A stretch of DNA of 64,000 nt from Pirellulales bacterium (GTDB taxonomy: Bacteria > Planctomycetota > Planctomycetia > Pirellulales > JALHPA01). The stretch is taken from the NCBI GenBank assembly GCA_033762255.1, contig JANRLT010000014.1, positions 62,001 through 126,000 of the forward strand, in the 5' to 3' direction. Made by a program: the position numbers and the translations under genes. The notes under the pieces were generated by a model. It had not been told where the DNA came from and did no database searches. It saw only the letters and a program-made list of their open reading frames with translations. This document shows, in pieces, positions 56,341 through 64,000 of the stretch (positions within the stretch are counted from its first letter, which is position 1; each line of letters opens with the position of its first letter).

Positions 56341-58737
56341 CTACTGACCCGCCGGTGGTGTTTTGGCCAGTTCTTTCTTGGCATGATCGCGCCAGCGTTT
56401 GGCCGCGGCCTGGCGGGTGGCGGCCGGGCTATCGGGAGAATAGCTAAACGTGGGAAACGACCCGGTCACCGGATCGGTAAATACGTCCCGCAAGGCGTGA
56501 TAGGCCAGCACCCGCGTGTCCAGGCTTTCGCTTTCCAGGTCATCGAGCAATCCTGCGAGCGCGCCATTCAACAGATCGGCTTTGGTGTAGCCTTTCAGAT
56601 GGCGGTAAAGCTTGGGTCCTTCGTTGCGGCGCAGTTGCTCAAAGGTTTCGCGAATTTTGGCCGCTGTTTCGGGACCGCGCGACAGGGCGGCCTGCAGGGC
56701 GGCGATCTCCCGCGACCAGACGGCCTTTTGGTCGGTATCGTTAAATGAGCCGATGAATAACTCAAAGTCGTCAATCAACGCCAAGCTGCGCGCGGCCAGG
56801 TAACGAATTTCCGCGCGGCGATGCGCGGCTAATTCGCGTAACACCAGCTTGACGGGCCGGTTGGGATCCAGCATTTGGCCAAAAGGCATGGTCGCCTGCT
56901 GCTCAAATCCGTTTAATTCGTTTCGTTCGATCCACTTTGGCAGGGGGGGCATGTTTCCGCTGGTCGCGGGAATGGCCGCGGGGGCCAGGGACAAATGAGC
57001 GGGGCTGGAAATGGACTGGGGGAGTTCATCCACGCCCGGGCCTTGCCACTGAAATTTTCCCTCGGCCCCATAAATGTCGATCGCCAGTTGCGGCGCGCTA
57101 GTCTCGGGGTCGGATCCGGAATCCAGATAACGCCGCACGCTAATTGCAACCTTGCTGACGGGGTCGTTTAGCACCAAGGTCCCGGCGCTCATTCCCGGCT
57201 CGATGCTTAGTCGGGTGTTTTGTTGACCATTATTACTGATCACTAACTGGCCAAACAATATGCGTATGCGGGTTGGTTGATCCTGGGGCACCGGTGGAAA
57301 TTCCACGAGTGTCTCTCCCACCAGTACCAAGCTGATTCCCGATTTGAGCGTGATGGTTGGTCGATACGTATGCAAACTCAGGATACGGCTGCCATCCACA
57401 ACGGGCTCCCCCGCTTGAATTCGTTGCCAACTGCTTTCAGTGTTGTTCCAGCGTAATACCGCTGGGCTAGAGTCCTGGGCCAGACGGCCTATCGCCACCC
57501 CTTCGGCGGCGCTGGCTGCGACCGCACTGGTTGCCGGTGCGTCGGTCCCCGGCGGGGGGGCTTGATCGACCACCGGGGCGTTGTTACCCGCCGCGGGTGT
57601 GCCGGGAGGCGTGGTTTCCGCGGGTAGCGGGGCAGGGGGGGCATTCGCATCCCCCACACTGTTGGGATCGACGGCCTTGGTCGCGTTATCCGGCGTGGCC
57701 GGAATATTGGCAACAGGGGGTAATGTTCCTTCGGGTAATAAGGCCTGCCCCGCGTTTGGTTGGACAAGCGGCGGGACAACCGTGGGATTTGGCGACGCGG
57801 CGGCATTGGGTAAGTTCACATCCGCTGCGGGATTGGCGTCTGTGGCCGGCGTCGAGATACTGGGAGGATTTTTACCGGCGGCCGTGACCCCCGGATCATT
57901 GGTGCCTGGGCTGGCGACATCGGCATCCGGAGCAGCGTTGGAGTTGGGCAAAGCATTTGCCGGAACAGCGGCGGCGTTACCTTGAGCGGGTAAAAGTGGA
58001 TTTTGCGGAGCTGCCGCAGGTAAAGATTTGCCATCGGCGGGTTGCGCGGGAGCGGCATCGACCAGCCCCGTCATGGCTATCCACGGATGCTGCCGGTCAA
58101 ATTCGCCATAGAGTCGGGCTATCCCTAACAAAGCCGCCCCCGCCACTAACAGCGTGGCCACTACCGGCCAAAATCGCCCTCGCTGGGGTTCGCGTAAATA
58201 TTCGGGTACTGCGGGGCGTTCGCGGGGGGCCAAAGTGACAGGGTGGGGGGAGACTGCCGCGACCGCGGAAGAATGATCTTTGGGCGGGTGGCCATTGGGC
58301 CGATGATCGGTTTGGGCGTCCGCCCCTGCGCGAGCCAGGTACTCCGCGGCTAAACCGGGAATTTGGTACATTTTGCGACGCAAATTTGGATCAATTTCCG
58401 CCGGCTGGCTGGTTACCAGGGCCAACACCTGATGGCAGGCGGCCACTTCCGCCATGTGCACATCGGATTGCAGCAGCATTTTGTCAAATTCTTGGACGAC
58501 ATCGGCGGGCATCACATTATCCAGATACGAAGCCACGCTATTGGCGTCCCCGCCCATCCCCTTGCCATGCACCTTGGGTGTTCCCAATCGTAAATGCTGG
58601 GTCACCTCGCGAATATGCTGCATTAAATTGCGGGCAAATTCAGTCTCTTCGATTTTGTGCGCGATTTCTTCCCGTTGGGTGGGATCCTTCAGGGATTCAT
58701 CCATATATGCCAGCAACGTGCGTAAAGTCAGACGCAT
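56341..58737 (-). CDS. Planctomycete membrane protein with FecR-like part
   Basis: A 798-residue protein. Residues 1-150 are cytoplasmic and helical (MRLTLRTLLAYMDESLKDPTQREEIAHKIEETEFARNLM, DNVMPADVVQEFDKMLLQSDVHMAEVAACHQVLALV). One membrane helix lies near 190 (WPVVATLLVAGAALLGIARLYG), then about 210 residues of Pro/Ala/Asn linker. From about 440, ESSWQRIQAGEPVVDGSRILSLHTYRPTITLKSGISLVLVGETLVEF resembles FecR, followed by a helical HEAT-like C-terminus. The layout suggests an anti-sigma or signalling protein sensing the periplasm; no sigma factor gene is adjacent. The start at MRLT follows the conserved N-terminus. Confidence 0.82.
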   Translation of the reverse strand: MRLTLRTLLAYMDESLKDPTQREEIAHKIEETEFARNLMQHIREVTQHLRLGTPKVHGKGMGGDANSVASYLDNVMPADVVQEFDKMLLQSDVHMAEVAACHQVLALVTSQPAEIDPNLRRKMYQIPGLAAEYLARAGADAQTDHRPNGHPPKDHSSAVAAVSPHPVTLAPRERPAVPEYLREPQRGRFWPVVATLLVAGAALLGIARLYGEFDRQHPWIAMTGLVDAAPAQPADGKSLPAAAPQNPLLPAQGNAAAVPANALPNSNAAPDADVASPGTNDPGVTAAGKNPPSISTPATDANPAADVNLPNAAASPNPTVVPPLVQPNAGQALLPEGTLPPVANIPATPDNATKAVDPNSVGDANAPPAPLPAETTPPGTPAAGNNAPVVDQAPPPGTDAPATSAVAASAAEGVAIGRLAQDSSPAVLRWNNTESSWQRIQAGEPVVDGSRILSLHTYRPTITLKSGISLVLVGETLVEFPPVPQDQPTRIRILFGQLVISNNGQQNTRLSIEPGMSAGTLVLNDPVSKVAISVRRYLDSGSDPETSAPQLAIDIYGAEGKFQWQGPGVDELPQSISSPAHLSLAPAAIPATSGNMPPLPKWIERNELNGFEQQATMPFGQMLDPNRPVKLVLRELAAHRRAEIRYLAARSLALIDDFELFIGSFNDTDQKAVWSREIAALQAALSRGPETAAKIRETFEQLRRNEGPKLYRHLKGYTKADLLNGALAGLLDDLESESLDTRVLAYHALRDVFTDPVTGSFPTFSYSPDSPAATRQAAAKRWRDHAKKELAKTPPAGQ

Positions 58738-59969
58738 AATGCACACCCATCAATATCAAAAGGAAGCCTGCATAGGAAATAAAATGGCAGGCAAGCTACA
58801 AGGCAGAGTATCCGCCATTATATAAGTGGGCTTTGGACGGCGATTCCGTGCAAAAAACTGCTACGAAATCAATTCTTAGTGAATTAAATAGGTCCGTTAT
58901 GAGGTTGATAACAATTTTTAATGCTAGGCCGTGTTTTGTATTAGCGGCTGTGTGTTTTGCGGGTTTAAGTGGAGGAACGGCTTGCTCGACATGTCAGCTC
59001 AGGCGGGCCAAAACTCTGCCACGCTCCCAAATAGCCAGCAAAAAAAATTTGCAGGACCGCCCAGATCCAGGGTGCGGGAGAGGGTCTGTGTGTATGCGAC
59101 CAGAGGGGACTGGCCAGCAAGGGGAAAAACTCTGTCGTGTCGGCCTGTTGTGGGCTGTGCTCTAAGAAGTGCTGATCAGTTGTTGCCGAGGGGGAAGAAT
59201 CGTAAGTACGGGTCGGGGACTTAGCCGTGGCGGGGACAGCCGCTGTCAGCGGGGGTCGCAGGGGAACACGGTAAGGGATGACCGTGGATTGCAATAATTG
59301 CGGCGCAATCTTGTTATTTTCTGCTTGTAACGTTGGCACCGGTGATAAGGGGAGATTACTACACAACCAGAAGTACATTACCAGATTAAGTGCCATAATT
59401 TTCGCCAAACAGGCATGGACGAATGATCACGCCCAGTACCGTTTCTTTGGCTAACGCCAGATCTAGAACAGCGATGAGCTTATGCAGAGGGGATGCAAGC
59501 GCTGTGCCAGCGGGGATTGGCGATTTTTATACTAAAATTTCCGGCAAATTTGTGGCATGGATTAGTCGTCATGCCGTCTTTTTGCAACACAAGGGGGTGG
59601 CAAAAAGGCAACCATCTAAACAAGTGTTTCCCCCCCAGTTGGTGTTAGATGGTTTATTGCGGTCCACCGCCAGTGCGGTATGTCGTGGCGTGCAAAATCG
59701 TATGTTGCGGTTGCCCGCGCGGGCTAAGATCCTTTGTCTGCGATTTTTCATAAACAGCAATTTTTCCCGCAAAACACGGGGAATTTAATAAAGTCCAGGA
59801 TTTTTATGCAATTTTATACGGGGATAAAAAAAGTCCTGGTTTTTATTTGCGATTGCCTGATTTTGGCCTAAGTTTTTGTAGCAATTCACTTGTCCCCACC
59901 AATGTGGGTTTGGGGATTCTACGCCGTTCAGCCCACATCTTTAGATCACCATATTTAGGTTCGAAAACT
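58738..59969. other. 1.2-kb stretch without a confident gene
   Basis: Two weak candidates overlap on opposite strands. The minus frame from ATG 59396 to 58965 has a signal-like start (MALNLVMYFWLCSNLPLS) and a Pro-rich body. A plus frame from about 58899 to 59165 reads MRLITIFNARPCFVLAAVCFAGLSGG, also signal-like. Neither has a good ribosome binding site or a recognisable family, so I list neither as a gene. Confidence 0.4.
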
Positions 59970-60893
59970 ATGAGTGCAGCCCCTACGACGACGCCCCCCA
60001 CGTTTCAACAATTATTGGCTAATGCCCAACTGCCGGCTTTGCCGCAAAGTGCGATTCGTTTGATGGAATTGTCGCGAGATCCGAATAAGGGTCCGGCGGA
60101 TTTTGCGGTTCCGATTGAGGCGGACGCTGGATTGACTGGCCAAATCTTGAAGTTTGTCAACTCCGCCTATTTTGGTTTTTCGCGTGAAATTTCCAACATC
60201 AAGATGGCAATCACGCTGGTCGGTATTCGCACGATCAAGAATTTTGCCCTGTGGAGCGCGGTTTTTAGCCTGATGCCCAATCCCAAATGCGGGCCGTTTG
60301 ACCTAAAGCGGTTGTGGCAGGATTCGTTGCGTCGGGCCTTATTTGCTCGGGCATTTGCCAAGCAAAAAGGGATGAAGGACGCGGAAGAGGTGTTTGCCGC
60401 GGCCTTGCTGCAAGATATGGCCGTGCCGCTCTTAGCAAAGGAAAAGTCCAAGGATTATCTGGAATTGTTAGAGACGCGGGCCGCCACCGGCAAGCGCCTG
60501 TCGGAATTGGAACAAGAGCGATTTGGCTTTCAGCATGCCGAAGTCGCGGGGGCGATGTCCCGCAGTTGGAAAATGCCCGAAAGCTTTGCCCTGATGCTGG
60601 ATAATCACGTCGATTTGCAAAAGCTGATGACCGAGTCCCATCCCGATGTGGGCAGCATATCGGTCGCTTTGTCGGCATATTTGCCGTCGTGTAGCGATAA
60701 TCAGTGGGGAGAGTGCGGGGTGTTTGATCAATTTTATCAACAGCTCAAGGATCCCCGCGGTCCCAGTGTGCCGGAATTCCTGGCCCTGGTGGACAAGGAA
60801 TATACCGATTTCGCGCCCGTTCTGAAATTGCCCGCCCCCAGCAAGACATTGCTTGCCAGTTACGAAGAATCATTGACCGAAGCGGCGCTCTAG
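59970..60893 (+). CDS. HDOD domain protein
   Basis: A 307-residue cytoplasmic protein. LPALPQSAIRLMELSRDPNKGPADFAVPIEADAGLTGQILKFVNSAYFGFSREISNIKMAITLVGIRTIKNFAL (residues about 20-95) is the HDOD signature: PxLP, AxxxxxDP, LxxxxLxxxNSA and AIxxLG. The metal ligands of true HD phosphohydrolases are missing, as is normal. HDOD proteins act in signalling, often near histidine kinases or diguanylate enzymes; none is adjacent. The ATG MSAAPT is used because the upstream frame (59847) has no start signal. A strong terminator follows. Confidence 0.92.
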   Translation: MSAAPTTTPPTFQQLLANAQLPALPQSAIRLMELSRDPNKGPADFAVPIEADAGLTGQILKFVNSAYFGFSREISNIKMAITLVGIRTIKNFALWSAVFSLMPNPKCGPFDLKRLWQDSLRRALFARAFAKQKGMKDAEEVFAAALLQDMAVPLLAKEKSKDYLELLETRAATGKRLSELEQERFGFQHAEVAGAMSRSWKMPESFALMLDNHVDLQKLMTESHPDVGSISVALSAYLPSCSDNQWGECGVFDQFYQQLKDPRGPSVPEFLALVDKEYTDFAPVLKLPAPSKTLLASYEESLTEAAL

Positions 60894-60932
60894 CCGCTGG
60901 TCGCGGCCAGACTCCCTCCCAAACACCAAAAG

Positions 60933-60962
60933 CGCCGTGATGCTAATCACGGCGTTTTTTTT
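60933..60962 (+). terminator. Terminator after the HDOD gene
   Basis: CGCCGTGAT-GCTA-ATCACGGCG, a perfect 9-bp stem with 4-nt loop, followed by eight T. Confidence 0.9.
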
Positions 60963-61168
60963 GTTAAAAAAATGGCGTGGCTGATTTTTGGGTGCCGGAA
61001 AATACATTGGAATTTTTCCCTCCGGGCCTGTTGCCAGCAAAAAACCACAGGAACTTTTTTACCGCACCACTTTGGCTTTTCAACGTATTTTGAATTGGCA
61101 AGTCACAGGAATCGATTAAAATGTAGTTAGTGGCTGTCATTTCACATTTGTTTCCCAAGTTTCACCCT

Positions 61169-61203
61169 GTGTCGTAAATCGAAACTGTGTCGCAAATCGA
61201 AAC
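61169..61203. repeat. Short direct repeat before the TPR gene
   Basis: GTGTCGTAAATCGAAAC and GTGTCGCAAATCGAAAC stand head to tail (17 nt each, one difference). The second begins with the GTG proposed as the TPR start, which makes that start less certain. Confidence 0.7.
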
Positions 61204-61750
61204 ATCCCGCCGCCGCATGATTCTTCGCGAAGTCGAGGGATACTTGGACTTGCTGCAGCTCTTTGGCGAGCAGTGGGTTCCCGTCCCCGCGCAACGGACC
61301 GCGCTGGCGGAGCGGGCCATAGGCACCCTGAATAAACTGAGCGAGGAAGAACGCCTCAGCCCCCCCGCCCAAAATTTGCTCGGACAGGCCTATCGCTCGC
61401 TGGAACGCTATGCCGAGGCGATTCCCCCCCTGCGGATAGCCGCCGACGCCGAACCAAAAAACATTCACATTTGGCTGGCATTGGGCTGGTGTTATAAACG
61501 AACATCCAGATTGGATCTGGCGATTGAGTCCTTGGAAGAAGCGCTCGAGGCCAAGCCCAACGTGGCGATCATTCATTATAATTTGGCCTGTTATTGGAGC
61601 CTGGCCCAGCATAAAGAGCACGCGTTAAAGTACCTGGCGAATGCTCTGCAGATCGACCCGGATTATCGCGACTTGGTGGCACAAGAGCGGGACTTTGACC
61701 CGCTGCGTAATGATCCTGACTTTCGGGCGTTGACCGCGGTGCTGGTGTAA
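61187..61750 (+). CDS. Tetratricopeptide repeat protein
   Basis: A 187-residue protein. Helical pairs with TPR spacing: PPAQNLLGQAYRSLERYAEAIPPLRIAADAEPKNIHIWLALGWCYKRTSRLDLAIESLEEALEAKPNVAIIHYNLACYWSLAQHKEHALKYLANALQIDPDY (about residues 58-160), three repeats. No signal peptide or membrane segment, so it is probably a cytoplasmic scaffold. The C-terminal FDPLRNDPDFRALT is common after TPR arrays. The start could be the GTG used here or the ATG 30 nt later (MILREVEG). It converges on fhcA, 29 nt away. Confidence 0.85.
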   Translation: MSQIETSRRRMILREVEGYLDLLQLFGEQWVPVPAQRTALAERAIGTLNKLSEEERLSPPAQNLLGQAYRSLERYAEAIPPLRIAADAEPKNIHIWLALGWCYKRTSRLDLAIESLEEALEAKPNVAIIHYNLACYWSLAQHKEHALKYLANALQIDPDYRDLVAQERDFDPLRNDPDFRALTAVLV

Positions 61751-61779
61751 AATAGCCGGTGTATCGCAAAAGATAATGG

Positions 61780-63474
61780 CTATTCTTCTCCAAAGGCAAA
61801 ATTAACCGTCGCCATCTCCAGGTTTTCCGCCATCCAGTCCGCTAAATCGATTCCTCCGGCGGAATGCAACAGTTCCGGCAAGACATTTGTCGCCTGCAAC
61901 CGCGTTCCCGTTGTTAGTTGCCTTAGCTCCCCGCGCTCCACGACAATCTCTCCCGCGTGAATCGTATACACCGGCACGCTAAACATCTCCTCGTAATTGT
62001 CGCTGGGGGCATAAATCGCCAGATCCGCCACGGCCCCCGGTCCCAGATGACCCCGGTCCGCCAGGCCGAGCAGGCGCGCGGGGGCAGCGCGCGTGAGAAT
62101 GCAAATCTCCGCCAGTGAATATTCCCGTTCCAGTTTGGCCACGGTCGAACGTTCCCGCACCCGCCGGGGGAGGGTTTGCCACACTTCCCGCCGGTACGCG
62201 CTGTCCATGAGCAGTCGGATCAGCGTGGGATACCGCCAAAACACGGCTCCGTTGGGGTGATCGGTGGTCAAAGCCAATCGCCACGGGTCCGCGGCGGTCA
62301 AATACCACTCCAGCCCAATCGCGAACTGCCAGGCGTGGATCAGGCTGTGTTGCTTGTACTCGACCGGGATCACGCCGCATCCGCCGCAGCCCGCCAGATC
62401 ATGGTTGAAGCGCCGTCCGCCGGTGATCCGGGCCAGATATTGCGCGGCCGCGCTGTCCCCCGTCATGCTGATGGTTGGGCCAAAGAGCGCCTGCCCCACG
62501 TCCACGCTTAATTCCGGGTGGCTGTTAAACCAGTCCACTAGCGGACCCACACCGCTGCCAAACGACCCTTCGTCCCCCACACCGCCGCTGTAACTGTGAA
62601 ACTGGATATGCGTCAGATGCGCGGGGAGACCCGCCAGCGTCCGCATTGTTTCCAGCGTTGTGCGATAATTTCCCGCATGGCCCAGATTGTTGCAATGGAT
62701 ATGGGCGGGATGGGGCAATTTGAGTTCGACGGCCAATTCGGCGATTTCCCGCAGGATACGCCGGGGCGTGAGGGGTAAATCCGGCAATTCCTGATCGAGA
62801 TCGGCAAAATCGCCACTGCGGCCCTGTTTCCAGCTCTCCACACCGCCGGGATTTACCACCTTGAGCGCATAGCCACGGGCCACGTTCAATAGCCAAGCCA
62901 AATAGCCTAAGGAGTCCTCCCGACGGTTTGACGCTAGTAACTCTAGCAACCGCCGGTCATTTCCCACCAGTAGATAGCAGCCAGTATCCAGATTGGGGAT
63001 TTCGTCTAGGTCGCGATGGGCCAAACGGGCCAAAAGCGGCGCGACCGCCGCATCAAAGACTGTCGTATAGCCCAATCCGCAGTAGCGGTATCCCGTGGCC
63101 AGCGTGGTGGGGACAATGCCGAGCGAACCGGGAGGAAGAAATTCGCTATTCTGGGAGATCGCGGCTTCGTAATGTTTACCGGTGCGCCGCGCTTCGGGCA
63201 GCATGGCCCGGCCGGTGTTGACCTTGCCGCCGGCCACGTGGGAATGCATGTCGATTCCGCCGGGAAAGACCACATAACCGGTCGCGTCGAGTGTGCGGTA
63301 GGGAACTTCTGGCGGCGCGGATTTGGTTGTGCCAAATGTTGCTGAATCTGTTTTTGCAACTTGGGGCGCGGCCACAATTCGCCCATCCCGGATCCATAAT
63401 TCGCGCACCTCCCCCGCGATGCCATTTGCCGGATCGTAAACCTTGCCACCGACAATGTTCCACAGTTCCGTCAT
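61780..63474 (-). CDS. fhcA: Formylmethanofuran dehydrogenase subunit A
   Basis: A 564-residue amidohydrolase-fold protein. GGIDMHSHVAGGKVNTGRAMLPEARR has the HxH metal site. GYALKVVNPGG gives the Lys that is carboxylated in the family, and HIHCNNLGHAGNYRTTLETM and THIQFHSYSGG the further His. LTTDHPNGAVFWRYP carries the last Asp. In the H4MPT-linked C1 pathway of planctomycetes and methylotrophs, the FhcABCD complex transfers and hydrolyses the formyl group, giving formate. Start ATG MTELWN. fhcB ends 120 nt upstream on the same strand. Confidence 0.94.
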   Translation of the reverse strand: MTELWNIVGGKVYDPANGIAGEVRELWIRDGRIVAAPQVAKTDSATFGTTKSAPPEVPYRTLDATGYVVFPGGIDMHSHVAGGKVNTGRAMLPEARRTGKHYEAAISQNSEFLPPGSLGIVPTTLATGYRYCGLGYTTVFDAAVAPLLARLAHRDLDEIPNLDTGCYLLVGNDRRLLELLASNRREDSLGYLAWLLNVARGYALKVVNPGGVESWKQGRSGDFADLDQELPDLPLTPRRILREIAELAVELKLPHPAHIHCNNLGHAGNYRTTLETMRTLAGLPAHLTHIQFHSYSGGVGDEGSFGSGVGPLVDWFNSHPELSVDVGQALFGPTISMTGDSAAAQYLARITGGRRFNHDLAGCGGCGVIPVEYKQHSLIHAWQFAIGLEWYLTAADPWRLALTTDHPNGAVFWRYPTLIRLLMDSAYRREVWQTLPRRVRERSTVAKLEREYSLAEICILTRAAPARLLGLADRGHLGPGAVADLAIYAPSDNYEEMFSVPVYTIHAGEIVVERGELRQLTTGTRLQATNVLPELLHSAGGIDLADWMAENLEMATVNFAFGEE

Positions 63475-63594
63475 GGGCGTGAATGAGTGTTGAAAGTTAA
63501 TACCGCAACGCGGTTGCGTAACTCAGCCCAGGGTTGCCGCGCAGCGAGTACCCTGGAAATACTTCAAAAACTGCTAACTCTGTTTTTTCGCGGA

Positions 63595-64000
63595 TCAATG
63601 ACCGGCCGTGTGTTTTTCGACCAGTTCCAACAGTAATTTCAGCACGTCTGTCAGGGGGGGCAAGGAGGTCTCTTTTGCGCCGTCCATATAAAACGGCACA
63701 CCATCCGCCTCCACCATTGTTCCCCGTTCCGCATTTAACACATCGCGGGTCTGTATTGAAAAATCCCCATGCCGGTCGGGCCACTGATCCACATCTTGAT
63801 AATTGTTCCAGAGATGCACCAGGGTGTATTTTCGTCCCGGATCGAGCCAATCCCACGGGATATCATCGGCCACGACCAGCGCCACATCCGTCATGCCCCG
63901 GGACATCACCGTGGCGGCATCGGTCACGCCGGGAAAGAACTCCGTATTGCCGCGTAAATAGCTAATCGCCGCCGGATAGCCGCTGCGCGCGGTCAGGACA
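63595..64000 (-). CDS. fhcB: Formylmethanofuran dehydrogenase subunit B, C-terminal part
   Basis: Runs off the right edge; the last 134 or so codons are present. SGYPAAISYLRGNTEFFPGVTDAATVMSRGMTDVALVVADD and LNAERGTMVEADGVPFYMDG match the C-terminal region of FhcB/FwdB, which descends from molybdopterin formate dehydrogenases. Its place directly before fhcA on the same strand supports the name. Its frame is open to the window end. Confidence 0.85.
   Translation of the reverse strand, partial: VLTARSGYPAAISYLRGNTEFFPGVTDAATVMSRGMTDVALVVADDIPWDWLDPGRKYTLVHLWNNYQDVDQWPDRHGDFSIQTRDVLNAERGTMVEADGVPFYMDGAKETSLPPLTDVLKLLLELVEKHTAGH

Noticed and set aside
58899-59408. Two overlapping signal-peptide-like frames on opposite strands
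   Set aside because: Neither has a ribosome binding site or family resemblance; kept only as a note on the gene-free stretch.

Overview
The window looks like a chromosomal segment of a planctomycete, probably of the Pirellula/Rhodopirellula side of the phylum. The grounds are a 23S-5S rRNA pair with no 16S gene beside it, an outer-membrane protein of the planctomycete BBP7 type, a DUF1501 secreted protein, hpnCDE squalene synthesis, formylmethanofuran dehydrogenase genes (fhcA, fhcB), a Rieske/cytochrome b-c complex with fused c-type haems, and gene-poor spacers filled with short palindromic repeats. This is read from gene content by eye; no database search was possible.

Layout. 0-2 kb: two odd tRNA-like sequences downstream of a basic protein of unknown function. 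2-5.5 kb: small unknown genes, a P-loop kinase and a metallo-beta-lactamase-fold hydrolase. 5.5-10 kb: exopolyphosphatase, ribF and an nrnA-type DHH phosphoesterase. 10-13 kb: Rieske protein and a cytochrome b/diheme cytochrome c fusion. 13-18 kb: hpnC-hpnD-hpnE with overlapping ends, diverging from ispH, so the last MEP-pathway step and squalene formation lie side by side. 18-24 kb: a thioredoxin-fold protein, a DUF3500 protein and BBP7. 24.2-28.15 kb: the 23S-5S operon with a processing stem and terminator. 28-32 kb: Uma2-type nuclease and a large DUF11-repeat exported protein.

32.6-35.3 kb is the most unusual region. Four small genes on the minus strand (Zn-ribbon protein, lipoprotein, one-helix membrane protein, TIR-like protein) are separated by three sequences with the architecture of integron attC sites. 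No integron integrase is visible, so this reads as a cluster of attC sites lacking an integrase (CALIN) that carries a probable defence effector. Repeat-rich DNA follows.

36.5-43 kb: TolC-type channel, membrane-fusion adaptor, ABC ATPase, sialidase-like protein and an LRR lipoprotein. 43-48 kb: a frameshifted MFS transporter joined to a degenerate acyltransferase domain, then a rhodanese, SufE and a second LRR protein. 49-54.4 kb: DUF1501, a frameshifted Doc toxin with AbrB antitoxin, and tdh and kbl for threonine breakdown, with a GxxExxY nuclease gene and purine-rich repeats between them. 54.5-64 kb: a TolB-like propeller, a DUF6883/DUF4926 pair (the first with an in-frame stop), a planctomycete membrane protein with a FecR-like part, HDOD and TPR proteins, and fhcA with the end of fhcB running off the window.

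Three genes are interrupted: MFS at a G run, Doc at an A run, DUF6883 by a stop. The first two could be homopolymer errors in the assembly rather than real mutations.
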